NCBI RefSeq assembly: GCF_000023465.1
Contig: NC_014041.1
Coordinates: 3,788,001 to 3,852,000, forward strand
Length of the DNA stretch: 64,000 nucleotides
Origin: Zunongwangia profunda SM-A87
Lineage (GTDB): Bacteria; Bacteroidota; Bacteroidia; Flavobacteriales; Flavobacteriaceae
Direction of reading: 5' to 3'
Both the position numbers and the translations under genes were made by a program. Of this stretch, positions 9,131 through 18,933 are shown in pieces. Position 1 is the first letter of the stretch; the number at the start of each line of letters is the position of its first letter. The notes below the pieces were generated by a model. It ran no database searches. It had not been told where the DNA came from and was given only the letters and a program-made list of their open reading frames with translations.

Positions 9131-10104
9131 TTTTTCCTTTCGATCACATAATTCACCATTAATTCTAAGGATTCTTTATACCGGGATTCTGGATATTCAT
9201 CAAGTATTTTCAAAGCTTCTTGTTGGAAGAGAATCATTTGCGAACTCGCATATTCCAAACCTCCCTTATCCTTCACAAAAGCAATAACTTCTTTTACCCG
9301 TTTCTTATCCTTATTATGATTTTTAACCGAATTGATTATCCAGGCTTTTTCTTTTTTATCGGAATGATTAAGTGCATAAATTAAAGGCAAAGTCATTTTT
9401 TGCTCTTTAATATCGATCCCAGTGGGCTTTCCTATCTTTTCTTCGCCATAATCAAAAAGATCGTCTTTGATCTGGAAGGCCATTCCAATAAGCTCACCAA
9501 ACCGACGCATGTTTTCTACATCACCTGAGTCTGGTTTTACCGATGCAGCCCCCAAACTACAGCAGGCTGCAATAAGCGTAGCTGTTTTTTGACGGATAAT
9601 ATCGTAGTAGACCTCTTCGGTAATATCTAAACGACGAGCCTTTTCTATTTGAAGCAATTCTCCTTCGCTCATCTCTCTTACCGCTACCGAGATAATCTTT
9701 AATAAATCGAAATCATTGTTGTCGATAGATAATAAAAGTCCTTTAGAAAGTAAGTAATCCCCAACGAGCACCGCAATCTTATTTTTCCAAAGTGCATTAA
9801 TACTAAAAAATCCTCTCCTGCGGTTACTATCATCCACAACATCATCATGAACCAGCGTAGCTGTGTGAATAAGTTCGATGACTGAAGCACCTCGATAGGT
9901 TCGCTCGTTTACTTTTCCATCTGAAACCATCTTTGCGACCAAAAAGACAAACATAGGTCGCATTTGCTTCCCTTTTCGATTTACGATATAATGGGTAATT
10001 CGATTTAAAAGGGCCACTTTAGAAGACATGGATTGGAAGAACTTTTTTTCGAAAAGTTCCATTTCTCTTTCAACCGGAAGTTTTATTTGAGAGATTATCT
10101 TCAT
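9127..10104 (-). CDS. ispB: Long-chain polyprenyl diphosphate synthase (isoprenoid quinone side chain)
   Basis: The product is 325 residues, normal for trans-polyprenyl synthases. The first Asp-rich motif is HDDVVDDSNRRRG and the second is KDDLFDYGEEKIGKPTG; both bind Mg-diphosphate. It condenses isopentenyl diphosphate onto an allylic primer. In a flavobacterium the product is expected to be the side chain of menaquinone, so octaprenyl specificity is not certain and the symbol is by family. The gene ends in a bidirectional terminator and starts 42 bases downstream of rlmN in the same direction. Confidence 0.88.
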   Translation of the reverse strand: MKIISQIKLPVEREMELFEKKFFQSMSSKVALLNRITHYIVNRKGKQMRPMFVFLVAKMVSDGKVNERTYRGASVIELIHTATLVHDDVVDDSNRRRGFFSINALWKNKIAVLVGDYLLSKGLLLSIDNNDFDLLKIISVAVREMSEGELLQIEKARRLDITEEVYYDIIRQKTATLIAACCSLGAASVKPDSGDVENMRRFGELIGMAFQIKDDLFDYGEEKIGKPTGIDIKEQKMTLPLIYALNHSDKKEKAWIINSVKNHNKDKKRVKEVIAFVKDKGGLEYASSQMILFQQEALKILDEYPESRYKESLELMVNYVIERKK

Positions 10105-10146
10105 AAAGTCCGCAAAGATAGCTTAATTCACCAAATTGAAGATAAA

Positions 10147-11193
10147 TTATGAGGCCGATTTATTGGCTAATTGCCCACAAGCAGCATCTATATCCTTCCC
10201 GCGAGATCGTCTTACCGTAACTGTAATGCCATTTTGCTCTAACAACTGCTGATACATAGCTGTTGCCTGCGAAGATGCCTGCTGAAAATCCCCATCATCG
10301 ATAGGATTGTATTCAATTAAATTTACTTTACAAGGCACGAATTTACAGAATCTCACTAAAGCCATCGCATCCTTACGGGTGTCATTTACATCCTTCCAAA
10401 CGATATACTCGTAGGTAATACGACTTTTGGTTTTGGAATACCAGTATTCTAAAGCCTCACGCAAATCTTCTAAAGGAAATGTTTCATTAAAAGGCATAAT
10501 CCTGGTACGAACTTCATCAGTAGCGGCATGAAGCGAAACCGCTAATTTTATTTTAGCTTCGTCGTCTGCGAGCTTTTTAATCATTTTAGGCACACCAGAG
10601 GTAGAAATGGTAATACGCTTTGCAGACATGCCTAAACCTTCGTCTGAAGTGATCTTTTCTACCGCTTTCATCACATTATTGTAATTCATAAGCGGCTCTC
10701 CCATGCCCATAAACACAATATTGCTTAAAGGACGATCAAAATACAATCGACTTTCATTATCAATCGCCACTACCTGATCGTAAATTTCATCTGGATTAAG
10801 ATTTCGCATACGCTTTAAACGTGCTGTAGCGCAAAACTGGCAATCTAAGCTACATCCTACCTGAGAAGAAACACAGGCTGTTGTCCTGGTTGGTGTAGGA
10901 ATAAGAACAGATTCTACCGTAAGATTGTCATGTAGTTTTACCGCATTCTTAATAGTCCCGTCGCTACTTCGTTGCATTTGATCTACACGAATATGATTGA
11001 TCACAAAATTCTCAGCAAGCATGGCACGGGTTTGCTTAGAAATGTTAGTCATTTCGTCAAAATCATGAGCTCCCTTACTCCAAAGCCATTCATAAACCTG
11101 TGATCCTCTAAAGGATTTATCACCGTGCTCCACGAAAAACTCCTGAAGTTGCTTTTTGGTTAAAGCTCGTATATCTTTTTTCTTATTCTCCAC
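10147..11193 (-). CDS. rlmN: Dual-specificity 23S rRNA/tRNA adenine-C2 methyltransferase RlmN
   Basis: The product is 348 residues. The radical SAM motif C-x3-C-x2-C appears in CSLDCQFCATARLKRMRN, with a GMGEPLMNY segment and a second Cys near the C-terminus (AACGQLANKS) that acts in methyl transfer. The enzyme methylates A2503 of 23S rRNA and A37 of certain tRNAs. It lies downstream of queA, another translation-related gene, but a strong hairpin separates the two. The start is the only good ATG at the expected N-terminus. Confidence 0.95.
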   Translation of the reverse strand: MENKKKDIRALTKKQLQEFFVEHGDKSFRGSQVYEWLWSKGAHDFDEMTNISKQTRAMLAENFVINHIRVDQMQRSSDGTIKNAVKLHDNLTVESVLIPTPTRTTACVSSQVGCSLDCQFCATARLKRMRNLNPDEIYDQVVAIDNESRLYFDRPLSNIVFMGMGEPLMNYNNVMKAVEKITSDEGLGMSAKRITISTSGVPKMIKKLADDEAKIKLAVSLHAATDEVRTRIMPFNETFPLEDLREALEYWYSKTKSRITYEYIVWKDVNDTRKDAMALVRFCKFVPCKVNLIEYNPIDDGDFQQASSQATAMYQQLLEQNGITVTVRRSRGKDIDAACGQLANKSAS

Positions 11194-11243
11194 AACACAA
11201 AATTACAAAGATTTTGAGGATATATTCATACCTCTTAAAATGC

Positions 11244-11277
11244 AAAAGGCCACAACTTTATGCGATTGTGGCCTTTT
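11244..11277 (-). terminator. Rho-independent terminator after queA
   Basis: AAAAGGCCACAA / TTGTGGCCTTTT (11244-11255 and 11266-11277), a 12-bp perfect stem with a 10-base loop. In the minus direction it ends in TTTTGCATTTT. It lies between the queA stop and the rlmN start. Confidence 0.85.
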
Positions 11278-11295
11278 AACTTTTGTTCTAATTTC

Positions 11296-12345
11296 TTATA
11301 AGATTAACATGGCATCACCATAAGTATAGAATCTATATTTTTCTTTTACCGCCTCTTCGTAAGCTCTCATCATAAAATCATGACCCGCAAAAGCAGAAAT
11401 CATCATCAATAACGTAGATTTTGGGGTATGGAAATTCGTCACCATACAGTTTGCTATACTAAAATCGTAAGGAGGAAAGATAAATTTATTGGTCCATCCA
11501 CCAAACTCATTTAAAGTTTGATTTGACGAAACTGAACTTTCTAAAACTCTCATTACCGTAGTACCAACTGCACAAACCTTACGTTTCTCTGTTTTTGCTT
11601 TATTGATGGTATGTACCGCATCGCCTTTTACGAAGGCTTCTTCACTATCCATTTTATGTTTGCTAAGATCTTCTACCTCAACCGGGCTAAAAGTTCCTAA
11701 GCCTACATGAAGGGTCACCTCTGCAAAATTAACTCCTTTTATTTCCAAACGTTTCAATAAATGCTTAGAAAAATGAAGTCCTGCTGTAGGCGCAGCTACC
11801 GCTCCTTCTTCTTTGGCATAAATTGTTTGATAACGTTCCTGATCTTCAGGCTGTACATCTCTTTTTATATACTTTGGTAGTGGTGTTTCTCCTAGTTCTT
11901 TAAGCTTTCTTCTAAAATCTTCATAAGATCCATCATAAAGAAAACGCAAAGTTCTACCTCTAGAGGTGGTATTATCAATAACTTCGGCTACTAAACTTTC
12001 GTCATCACCAAAATAAAGCTTATTACCAATTCTGATTTTTCGTGCAGGGTCTACTAAAACATCCCAAAGTTTGGTTTCTGCATTTAATTCTCTCAATAAG
12101 AACACTTCAATCCTAGCACCTGTTTTTTCTTTATTACCATACAAACGAGCAGGAAAAACCTTGGTATTATTAAGAACCATCACATCTTCAGGATCAAAAT
12201 AATCAATAAGATCTTTAAATTGTTTGTGCTCTATCGTTTGCTCTTTTCGGTTAAGAACCATTAGGCGCGCTTCATCTCTGTTTTCAGCTGGATATTCGGC
12301 AAGTAATTCCGGCGGAAGTTCGAAATTGAAGTTTGAAAGTTTCAT
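11296..12345 (-). CDS. queA: S-adenosylmethionine:tRNA ribosyltransferase-isomerase QueA
   Basis: The product is about 349 residues and contains the full family signature: N-terminal [51 protein letters not shown] and [10 protein letters not shown]. It transfers the ribosyl part of SAM to preQ1 in tRNA, the next to last step of queuosine synthesis. The ATG at 12345 was chosen because the family starts MKLS; an in-frame ATG two codons earlier (12351) is also possible. The gene ends at a strong terminator. Confidence 0.95.
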   Translation of the reverse strand: MKLSNFNFELPPELLAEYPAENRDEARLMVLNRKEQTIEHKQFKDLIDYFDPEDVMVLNNTKVFPARLYGNKEKTGARIEVFLLRELNAETKLWDVLVDPARKIRIGNKLYFGDDESLVAEVIDNTTSRGRTLRFLYDGSYEDFRRKLKELGETPLPKYIKRDVQPEDQERYQTIYAKEEGAVAAPTAGLHFSKHLLKRLEIKGVNFAEVTLHVGLGTFSPVEVEDLSKHKMDSEEAFVKGDAVHTINKAKTEKRKVCAVGTTVMRVLESSVSSNQTLNEFGGWTNKFIFPPYDFSIANCMVTNFHTPKSTLLMMISAFAGHDFMMRAYEEAVKEKYRFYTYGDAMLIL

Positions 12346-12351
12346 TCCCAT

Positions 12352-12701
12352 ATTTGAATTTTTAAAGGCTGCAAATATACGACCTCAAAACAGGCGTTGT
12401 CAAGTAATTAACCGATTATTTAGCTTTGTATTGAAATTTATTCATTTTTAAGCTATAAAATACTAATAGACTTCCCTATTATCGGATGATATTTTTCTCC
12501 GCTCAACGCGAAAACTTCCGGATCGGTAATCTCAAGCATTTTAATTTTATATCAGGAAACAATCATTTTCTACGTTTAAAATCCCGCCAAAAGTTTCGAT
12601 TTGTACGCTCTCTTTTTGAAGCGTTCCGTAAGAAAATAAATAAGGCGTTTATTGAATTTTCAAATTTTATAATCAGCTTCTATAAATTCTAACGAAATTT
12701 A
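12352..12701. other. Intergenic stretch between aroA and queA, with one possible micro-ORF
   Basis: The 350 bases are AT-rich and hold no recognisable gene. On the minus strand there are short coding-like pieces, one of them a 28-codon ORF listed separately. No hairpin terminator for aroA was recognised. A plus-strand frame of 68 codons at 12486-12692 has an unconvincing composition and was not accepted. Confidence 0.4.
12453..12539 (-). CDS. Possible 28-residue micro-ORF or gene remnant
   Basis: ATG at 12539 opens a 28-codon frame that begins MLEITDPEVFALSGEKYHP and stops with TAG at 12453. The residue mix is protein-like and the codons look ordinary for this genome. It lies in the intergenic stretch between aroA and queA, preceded by an A-rich leader. 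It may be the tail of a decayed gene: upstream, in another frame, is the protein-like piece LTERFKKRAYKSKLLAGF followed by a stop. No function is recognised. Confidence 0.22.
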   Translation of the reverse strand: MLEITDPEVFALSGEKYHPIIGKSISIL

Positions 12702-13925
12702 TTAATCTTTAATTACTTCAAAATTTAGCTTTTCTAAATCTGAATAAAAATCTGGATAACTCTTCGAAACGACCATAGCATCTGCTATTATTACTGGAAC
12801 TTTTAAAGCTATAGGTGCAAATGCCATAGCCATACGATGATCGTTATAGGTCTCGATTTCTACATTTTCTTTTAAAATTGCAGATGGCTTTAGCTCCAAA
12901 TGCTCGTCAGAGATCACTACTTCCCCTCCTAATTTTTCGATTTCGTTTTTTAATGCCACCAATCGATCGGTTTCCTTGATCTTGAGTGTATGGAGCCCGG
13001 TTAGTTTGCATGCGGTTCCCAAACCAAGACAAGTTACGGCAATAGTTTGTGCGATATCGGGAGAATTCCTAAGATCTTCACTAATACTTGCTGGTTTAGA
13101 ACATTTCGATTTTTTTAGCGTAATACTGTTTTCTTCGAAACTTGTTTCTACACCAAATTGCTGATAGATTGTTGCTAAACAGGAATCCCCCTGTAAGCTT
13201 TCTTTTCTGTAATTCGACAATCTAATCTCAGCTTCTTCTGCGAGTGCCGCTATACTATAAAAGTAGGAAGCAGAGCTCCAATCTGATTCTACCGGAATCG
13301 TTTTTGGAGAAACCGCAGCACATGCTTCAATCCTAATGATATTATCCTCGAAACTTCCCTGAATACCTGAGCGCTGAAGCATTTCTAATGTCATCAGGAT
13401 ATACGGAGTACTGGTCACCTGCCCTTCCAGGTTAATGGTTAATCCCTCAGGAAGCGAAGCTCCAATAAGCATTAATGCTGAAATATACTGGCTGCTAATA
13501 TTAGCCTGAAGGCTTACAGCATTGGCCTGAAGCTTTTTACCCTGTATTCGTATTGGAGGGTAACCTTCATTCCTTTCATAAGAAATATCAGCCCCCATAG
13601 ATCGAAGCGCTTCTACCAGTAATTTAACAGGTCGCTCCTGCATGCGCGGGCTACCGGTTAATACTGTTTCTCTTCCTTCCTGAACCGCAAAATAAGCTGT
13701 AAGAAAACGCATGGCAGTACCGGCATGATGGATATCTACCTCAACTTCATTAGAAGTCAAAGCTTTTTTCATCACCTGGGTATCATCACTATTCGAAAGA
13801 TTGGAAATCTCAAGGTTCTTAAACAGCGATTCTATAATTAATAATCGGTTTGATTCGCTTTTAGATCCTGTTATTTGCAGCGCTCCTTTCACAGTTTCCT
13901 GTGAGTGCTTAAGTTTAAATTTCAT
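12702..13925 (-). CDS. aroA: 3-phosphoshikimate 1-carboxyvinyltransferase (EPSP synthase)
   Basis: The product is 407 residues, slightly short of the usual 420-440. Key segments are ITGSKSESNRLLII at the N-terminus (Lys, Ser and Arg that bind shikimate-3-phosphate), HAGTAMRFLTAYFA, TSTPYILMTLEML and the C-terminal YNDHRMAMAFAPIAL. It joins phosphoenolpyruvate to shikimate-3-phosphate, the sixth step of the shikimate pathway. The gene is at the end of a minus-strand run with a small membrane protein and a MazG-like pyrophosphohydrolase. The other aromatic genes of the window are 6-10 kb away in a separate operon. Confidence 0.95.
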   Translation of the reverse strand: MKFKLKHSQETVKGALQITGSKSESNRLLIIESLFKNLEISNLSNSDDTQVMKKALTSNEVEVDIHHAGTAMRFLTAYFAVQEGRETVLTGSPRMQERPVKLLVEALRSMGADISYERNEGYPPIRIQGKKLQANAVSLQANISSQYISALMLIGASLPEGLTINLEGQVTSTPYILMTLEMLQRSGIQGSFEDNIIRIEACAAVSPKTIPVESDWSSASYFYSIAALAEEAEIRLSNYRKESLQGDSCLATIYQQFGVETSFEENSITLKKSKCSKPASISEDLRNSPDIAQTIAVTCLGLGTACKLTGLHTLKIKETDRLVALKNEIEKLGGEVVISDEHLELKPSAILKENVEIETYNDHRMAMAFAPIALKVPVIIADAMVVSKSYPDFYSDLEKLNFEVIKD

Positions 13926-13945
13926 GGAAGAGAAAATTGATAATA

Positions 13946-14209
13946 TTATTTTTTTAGTTGCTCCTTTTCTTTTCTTCGGAACTGGCCGTACGATACAATC
14001 ATACCATATACGATCATTCCCAAGACCTGACCCACAACAAAAGTAATCATTTTCCCGTCTGCCATCCTATCCTGATAATATTCTTTAAAAGCCAGCCCTC
14101 CATAATCAATGACCATCATGACGATATTGTAAATAAGAACAAATAAAAAGCCTAAAATAGCAACAGACTTCCAATACTTTTTACTGGACATAATTTCTTT
14201 AAACTTCAT
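13946..14209 (-). CDS. Small conserved two-span membrane protein
   Basis: The product has 87 residues with two hydrophobic segments (about 15-35, VAILGFLFVLIYNIVMMVI, and about 55-73, TFVVGQVLGMIVYGMIVSY) and a basic C-terminus. It sits one base after the pyrophosphohydrolase gene and 20 bases before aroA, so it belongs to that transcription unit. It looks like a conserved flavobacterial protein of unknown function; no motif gives a role. Confidence 0.75.
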   Translation of the reverse strand: MKFKEIMSSKKYWKSVAILGFLFVLIYNIVMMVIDYGGLAFKEYYQDRMADGKMITFVVGQVLGMIVYGMIVSYGQFRRKEKEQLKK

Positions 14210-14210
14210 C

Positions 14211-14537
14211 TTACTTTAGCTTTTCGTTATTATGATGCCTGTTGTGATCTCTTTTAGTTTTAAGATCTAGTTTTTTATCGAAAGCTTCCTGTAAATCTAC
14301 TCCGGTTTGATTAGCAAGACAAAGCACTACAAACACCACATCGGCGAGCTCCTCGCCAAGATCTTTTGCTTTATCGCTTTCTTTTTCACTTTGCTCGCCA
14401 TATCTGCGCGCAATAATACGCGCAACTTCACCAACCTCTTCGGTGAGTTGCGCCATATTAGTCAATTCATTAAAATATCTTACGCCGTGCTCTTTGATCC
14501 AATCATCAACGGCCTTCTGTGAGTTCTGTAGATTCAT
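14211..14537 (-). CDS. MazG-like nucleotide pyrophosphohydrolase
   Basis: The product is about 108 residues, an all-alpha MazG/NTP-PPase fold. The metal-binding helices are visible as TEEVGEVARIIARRYGEQ and DLGEELADVVFVVLCLAN, with the Glu/Asp residues that hold Mg. Such enzymes hydrolyse nucleoside triphosphates, often damaged ones, to monophosphate and pyrophosphate. The start was set at the ATG at 14537 because homologues begin MNLQ-x-AQ; a second ATG four codons upstream exists. It heads the operon with the 87-residue membrane protein and aroA. Confidence 0.85.
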   Translation of the reverse strand: MNLQNSQKAVDDWIKEHGVRYFNELTNMAQLTEEVGEVARIIARRYGEQSEKESDKAKDLGEELADVVFVVLCLANQTGVDLQEAFDKKLDLKTKRDHNRHHNNEKLK

Positions 14538-14590
14538 TTCTGTCTTCAATTTTAGACAAAACTATAGCTTCTGAATGTTTACTCACAATT

Positions 14591-16507
14591 TCATCGAAAA
14601 AGTTTTTTTAAATATTCATAATCCGAACATGCGTAAATGGATTTATTTAAATCTATCGAGGTTTCAATTCGTAGGAAGTTTGCACTCTGGGAAATGATGT
14701 ATTTAAAATTCGCACCATCCTCATTCATTTTTACCATAGCACTCTCTGGTAATGACTCTACTTTATAACCTTTAGGAACCATAATATTGACGGTACTACC
14801 ATATTTCATTGGGTAATTTAAATAAATGGGATAGGTTCGCTCTTCAGCCTTAAAAGGATTCTCATCCTCAGCCAAAAATAATAGCGGATTTATATATAAT
14901 TTATCTCCAATGGCTTCGACCCCGTTATGAATTTCAAATTGATAAATCTCTTTAATATCGCTCCCTATTTGGTGCTCATTTTCTTTGGTTAAAGCTGAAA
15001 TCAAAATATCACCTTTCCCCTCCTGAAGCATTTCTATATAATTATCCTGATTAATCCCACGATATTTATCTCGATGATTTTTTGCCGCCAATCTGTTATA
15101 TACACCAGTACACTTTCCTTTTATTTTTAGATCTTCGGTGATCTGAAAGTTGAGATAATCCCACTTTGAAGACTTATAATTTGGTAATAAATACACCCAA
15201 TCTGATTTTCCATCATCCTGAATAATTCTACCCTGCCAGTTCCTGGCGCGATCTGGTAGTTCTCCAGGTGCTGCATTTTTATCTGTGGCATCCAAAAGAA
15301 TGATTTGTTCCCCTAATTGTACGCCCACGATCACGTAATTAAATCCAGAGCGTGTGGGAAAAACAGGAACCCCGTTACTTTTAGTGCTTAACAAAACAGG
15401 ATAGGCCTGCAAACCAGCGTAACGGAGCATAGCCGTAAGCAGTAAGTTTATATCTCCAGTATTCCCGGTACCCTCTTTATAGGCCTTTCTAATTCCGTTT
15501 TCCGCCGTATAACCAATATAGTCATTCCACGCGATTTTACTTTTCACGAAGTTATATATAAGAATCAGCTTTTCTTCGGGATTCGCTGCTTCTGCTAATA
15601 CCCCATCAATATCATCCTTGAAGAAATTACTTTTTCTTAGCTCTGTAGCATAGCCCCCTTCATCATAAATAGATTTAGACACATCATCCCAGGTATGGCT
15701 AAAATATTCCATAGGTTGATTAGGAAACTTGGTGTATTGTAACTCCCATTTTATCCTTGCAGCATAATTATCTAGGTAATCCACATACACTTCTTCTTTT
15801 AGCGCCGGGATATCTTCTTTTGCAATAGTATATACCTTCTGCAAATAATTTGTGCTTTGCGCATGCATATTAAAAGGTTCACTCGTTTGCGTTACGGGAA
15901 CAAAAAGTGAGGCCAGCTGATTGTAATGTGATACAAAACCAAAAAATTCCGGAATTTCAACTTTAACTTCTATCTTTTTTATCGGGATCGTCGTTTGAAG
16001 CTCTGTGTCATCCAAAGAGGTTAAAAACGGACTACTTTTCTCGTATTCATATTCAATAACGCTACCTGGTTTTAGGGATGGCATCGTGAATTTAACAGCT
16101 TTTCGGTATTTAGAAACCTCTTCATCAAAAATTTCATCTTTTCTTAATTTTTCTTCAACAAGTTGATCTCCTTCAAGATTATAGGTATAGCCTTTAATGC
16201 CGTAAATTTTCTCATCATCACTACCGTTTATATAGGAATTTAAATTCACGGTCGCCCAATCGAACCCATCTTCATTATAAAGCTTAATTCTATAATGATA
16301 TTTTGTTATTAGCGCAAAACCGGTATTTGAATTATATTCATAGAACGTGTATTGTTTTTTATACAATATCGCAGCGTCTGCATCTTTGTTTGTAGGATGT
16401 GCTGTTTCCTGAACCTCTTCTTTAGAGACCTTACCAAATTTGTAATTTTGTGCCTGCGCTGTACCTCCTATTAAGAGCAAGGCAATGAGATAAAATTTTA
16501 AATGCAT
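14591..16507 (-). CDS. DUF3857/transglutaminase-like envelope protein, apparently lacking the catalytic Cys
   Basis: The product is 638 residues with an N-terminal signal peptide (cleavage near AQAQ). A DUF3857 beta domain at about 60-230 is followed by a transglutaminase-like core at about 300-400 and a C-terminal DUF3858-like beta domain. In the core, where a Cys is expected before the helix, the sequence reads EGTGNTGDINLLLTAML; the later Asp is present in ILLDATDK. It may therefore be a pseudoenzyme. It lies 12 bases after a longer-known type paralogue (16520-18430), so the pair is co-transcribed. The cellular role of this family in flavobacteria is not known. Confidence 0.8.
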   Translation of the reverse strand: MHLKFYLIALLLIGGTAQAQNYKFGKVSKEEVQETAHPTNKDADAAILYKKQYTFYEYNSNTGFALITKYHYRIKLYNEDGFDWATVNLNSYINGSDDEKIYGIKGYTYNLEGDQLVEEKLRKDEIFDEEVSKYRKAVKFTMPSLKPGSVIEYEYEKSSPFLTSLDDTELQTTIPIKKIEVKVEIPEFFGFVSHYNQLASLFVPVTQTSEPFNMHAQSTNYLQKVYTIAKEDIPALKEEVYVDYLDNYAARIKWELQYTKFPNQPMEYFSHTWDDVSKSIYDEGGYATELRKSNFFKDDIDGVLAEAANPEEKLILIYNFVKSKIAWNDYIGYTAENGIRKAYKEGTGNTGDINLLLTAMLRYAGLQAYPVLLSTKSNGVPVFPTRSGFNYVIVGVQLGEQIILLDATDKNAAPGELPDRARNWQGRIIQDDGKSDWVYLLPNYKSSKWDYLNFQITEDLKIKGKCTGVYNRLAAKNHRDKYRGINQDNYIEMLQEGKGDILISALTKENEHQIGSDIKEIYQFEIHNGVEAIGDKLYINPLLFLAEDENPFKAEERTYPIYLNYPMKYGSTVNIMVPKGYKVESLPESAMVKMNEDGANFKYIISQSANFLRIETSIDLNKSIYACSDYEYLKKLFR

Positions 16508-16519
16508 AGTAGATAGTTT

Positions 16520-18430
16520 TTAGCCGTTTTTAACTAAAACAGCTTTTTGATTGCTTAACATGTTGATCTTGTTTAAAAACGCTCTAAAATCTTCGTATTT
16601 ATCTGCTGGCCAATGTCCCTGGTTTACACTTAAAGAGCGCTTAACCACAAGAGTTCCCGGATGCTCGTTAGATTCTTTAACAGAGAGTTTAAAACTTCCA
16701 AAATCGGTATCTATGCTAATTGCTTCGGGTAGGGCCTCCACCGCATAACCTTCAGGAATTTTAAAATTAAATTGATCTTTATTAGTAAATCCACGTAAAA
16801 TCTCAATAGGATAAAGTCTGTTTTCGTTACGTGATACTATATCTATTTCGGGCTCAATAAAATTAAGCGGCAGTAAGATCCTTTTACCTGCAGTGGTGTA
16901 AAATTTTTTACCGCTAAAAACTAATTCTTCTGAAAAACTAGCGTGCTCTTTATCGTTTTCAAACTTTAAATTATCAAAATGAATACCCTGTAAGTTTCCA
17001 AAAACCTCTTTATAATATAGGTTTTTATCTTTCTCTTTTTGTGTTTGTATATGATAATTATTCCCGTAGGAAATGCCTTTGCTTTGCTTTTTTATACTGG
17101 CGGTAAAAATATCTTCAGAAAGGCCTATATCACATAGGGTTTCTTCAAGATTTATGGCACACTCATAGTTTGGGGTTTTCACAATTTCTCCACCTTCCTC
17201 TTTTATGAGTAATACATGACGATTATCTGTAAAATCTCCCAAATAATTAAATGGTAAGGACTGGCTGGTACATTCCAGCCAAACATCATTTTCTGCGATT
17301 CCCGGCACATTTAAAATAACATGGTTTCCCTGCATTGAGGCAAACTCAGGATCAATATCTTTTTGTTCTTCACCGGCATAAACCACTGCATAGTTTGATT
17401 GAATACCCTGCGAAGCCAGTAAAGCTTTCATATAATTGGTTAGGCCTTTACAATCTCCATACCCCAAACGATCTACTTCAGTCGCTAAAATTGGCTCCCA
17501 GCCACCAATACCTAATTGCACACTAATGTAGCGGGTTTTACCCTGCATATACTCATAAATGAGTTTAGCTTTCTCGTAATCGCTCTCAGCGTCTTTTACC
17601 AGTTCTGAAATCTCGGCTTTTGTAACCGCATTTAACGCATCCCTGCCTTTAATAAGGTTTTCGTATTGCCACTTCCCAAATTCTTTCCAGTTATTGGCAG
17701 TCCCCTCTACCCCCATCAAACTAAACCTGTCCAGAGCGACTTTTACTTTTGGGGTCATGTCTGAAATCTGGGGACTATACGGCTCATATTTATAGGCCGG
17801 AATATGACTTACTTTATAGGATAACTCGAATTGGGTATTATTCTTTTCGAGTTTAATACTATCTAAATTAGACTCCAGATAACGTAGTGGTATATGCTTT
17901 GGATTTTTTAACTGGTATGAACCGGATTCCATACTTACAAAGTAACCATCAACTGGCTGAAAAGGCTGAATAAAAACAGTGGTAGACATTTGCACTTCAC
18001 TCTCGTAAACCACCGTATAAGGATAACTCATAGGAGAATAATCCAGATAGCTCACTCTGTTATCTGAATATAAATTAGAAGAGCCTACCGCACTTTGATC
18101 TTTAAAATCCCGCTGTTTATACTTCTTGATCTCTGTGCCTTTGTTATCGTAAACGTAAGCAGATTGTGACTTTATCTTGGCATCACCATCATCGTAAAAG
18201 TCATAGGCATGGACATAACGATCGCCGTATTTATTAAGTACGGTAACTACTCGTTTGGTAGTAACCGTCATTTTATCTACATCCTCAACCTCAATTAAAA
18301 TAGTCTCATCCCTGATAACCGCATTAGCATGTTCGGTAAGTTCTTTTTTTAGAATGATACTTTGGTAAGAATCCTGAGCATAACCAAGGATTCCACTTAG
18401 GAGCATAAAGCCTAATAAAAAAGATTTCAT
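16520..18430 (-). CDS. DUF3857/transglutaminase-like envelope protein with intact catalytic residues
   Basis: The product is 636 residues with a signal peptide ending near GYAQ. A DUF3857 domain lies at about 60-230. The transglutaminase core at about 280-400 has the Cys in YGDCKGLTNYMKALL, the His in GNHVILNVPG, and an acidic residue in WLECTSQS, as in papain-like transglutaminase folds. A beta-rich C-terminal domain follows. It is the upstream member of a two-gene unit with the paralogue at 14591-16507, which lacks the Cys. The proteins are expected in the periplasm; substrate unknown. Confidence 0.82.
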   Translation of the reverse strand: MKSFLLGFMLLSGILGYAQDSYQSIILKKELTEHANAVIRDETILIEVEDVDKMTVTTKRVVTVLNKYGDRYVHAYDFYDDGDAKIKSQSAYVYDNKGTEIKKYKQRDFKDQSAVGSSNLYSDNRVSYLDYSPMSYPYTVVYESEVQMSTTVFIQPFQPVDGYFVSMESGSYQLKNPKHIPLRYLESNLDSIKLEKNNTQFELSYKVSHIPAYKYEPYSPQISDMTPKVKVALDRFSLMGVEGTANNWKEFGKWQYENLIKGRDALNAVTKAEISELVKDAESDYEKAKLIYEYMQGKTRYISVQLGIGGWEPILATEVDRLGYGDCKGLTNYMKALLASQGIQSNYAVVYAGEEQKDIDPEFASMQGNHVILNVPGIAENDVWLECTSQSLPFNYLGDFTDNRHVLLIKEEGGEIVKTPNYECAINLEETLCDIGLSEDIFTASIKKQSKGISYGNNYHIQTQKEKDKNLYYKEVFGNLQGIHFDNLKFENDKEHASFSEELVFSGKKFYTTAGKRILLPLNFIEPEIDIVSRNENRLYPIEILRGFTNKDQFNFKIPEGYAVEALPEAISIDTDFGSFKLSVKESNEHPGTLVVKRSLSVNQGHWPADKYEDFRAFLNKINMLSNQKAVLVKNG

Positions 18431-18480
18431 TGCAAAACTGATGATATTCGTTTTGCAATATATTAAAATTTTAAGAATTT

Positions 18481-18933
18481 TTAACTTTTATTTTTAGAAT
18501 CCATTAAGATAGTTACTGGTCCATCATTTAGCAGTGCTACCTTCATATCAGCACCAAATTTACCCGTTCCTACTTTTTTGCCCAGCTGTTTCTCAAAGCT
18601 TGCAATAAATTCCTCATATAACGGAATCGCCATATCCGGCTTTGCCGCTTTAATATAACTTGGGCGATTCCCCTTTTTAGTACTTGCATGTAAGGTAAAC
18701 TGGCTTACAATGATGGCATCACCTTTTACATCTAAAAGCGAGTTATTCATCACCTCGTCTTCATCATTAAAGATACGCATATTCACAATCTTTCTACAAA
18801 GCCATTCTATATCTTCTGAAGTATCATCAGCTTCTATGCCTACTAATAACAAAAGGCCTAAACCAATTTCAGCATTTACCTTATTTTCTATGCTTACAGA
18901 AGCATTGGTTACCCGCTGCAAAACTACTCTCAT
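18481..18933 (-). CDS. dtd: D-aminoacyl-tRNA deacylase
   Basis: The product is 150 residues, exact family length, starting [13 protein letters not shown]. It contains [17 protein letters not shown] and the Gly-cis-Pro loop [11 protein letters not shown] at the C-terminus, the two conserved motifs of Dtd. The enzyme removes D-amino acids (and Gly from tRNA-Ala) wrongly attached to tRNA. Its start overlaps the rsgA stop by four bases (ATGA), so the two are translationally coupled. Confidence 0.96.
   Translation of the reverse strand: MRVVLQRVTNASVSIENKVNAEIGLGLLLLVGIEADDTSEDIEWLCRKIVNMRIFNDEDEVMNNSLLDVKGDAIIVSQFTLHASTKKGNRPSYIKAAKPDMAIPLYEEFIASFEKQLGKKVGTGKFGADMKVALLNDGPVTILMDSKNKS

Noticed and set aside
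12486-12692. 68-codon plus-strand frame between queA and aroA
   Set aside because: Its Phe/Arg/Asn-rich product looks like the reverse of AT-rich non-coding sequence; no start context or domain supports it.
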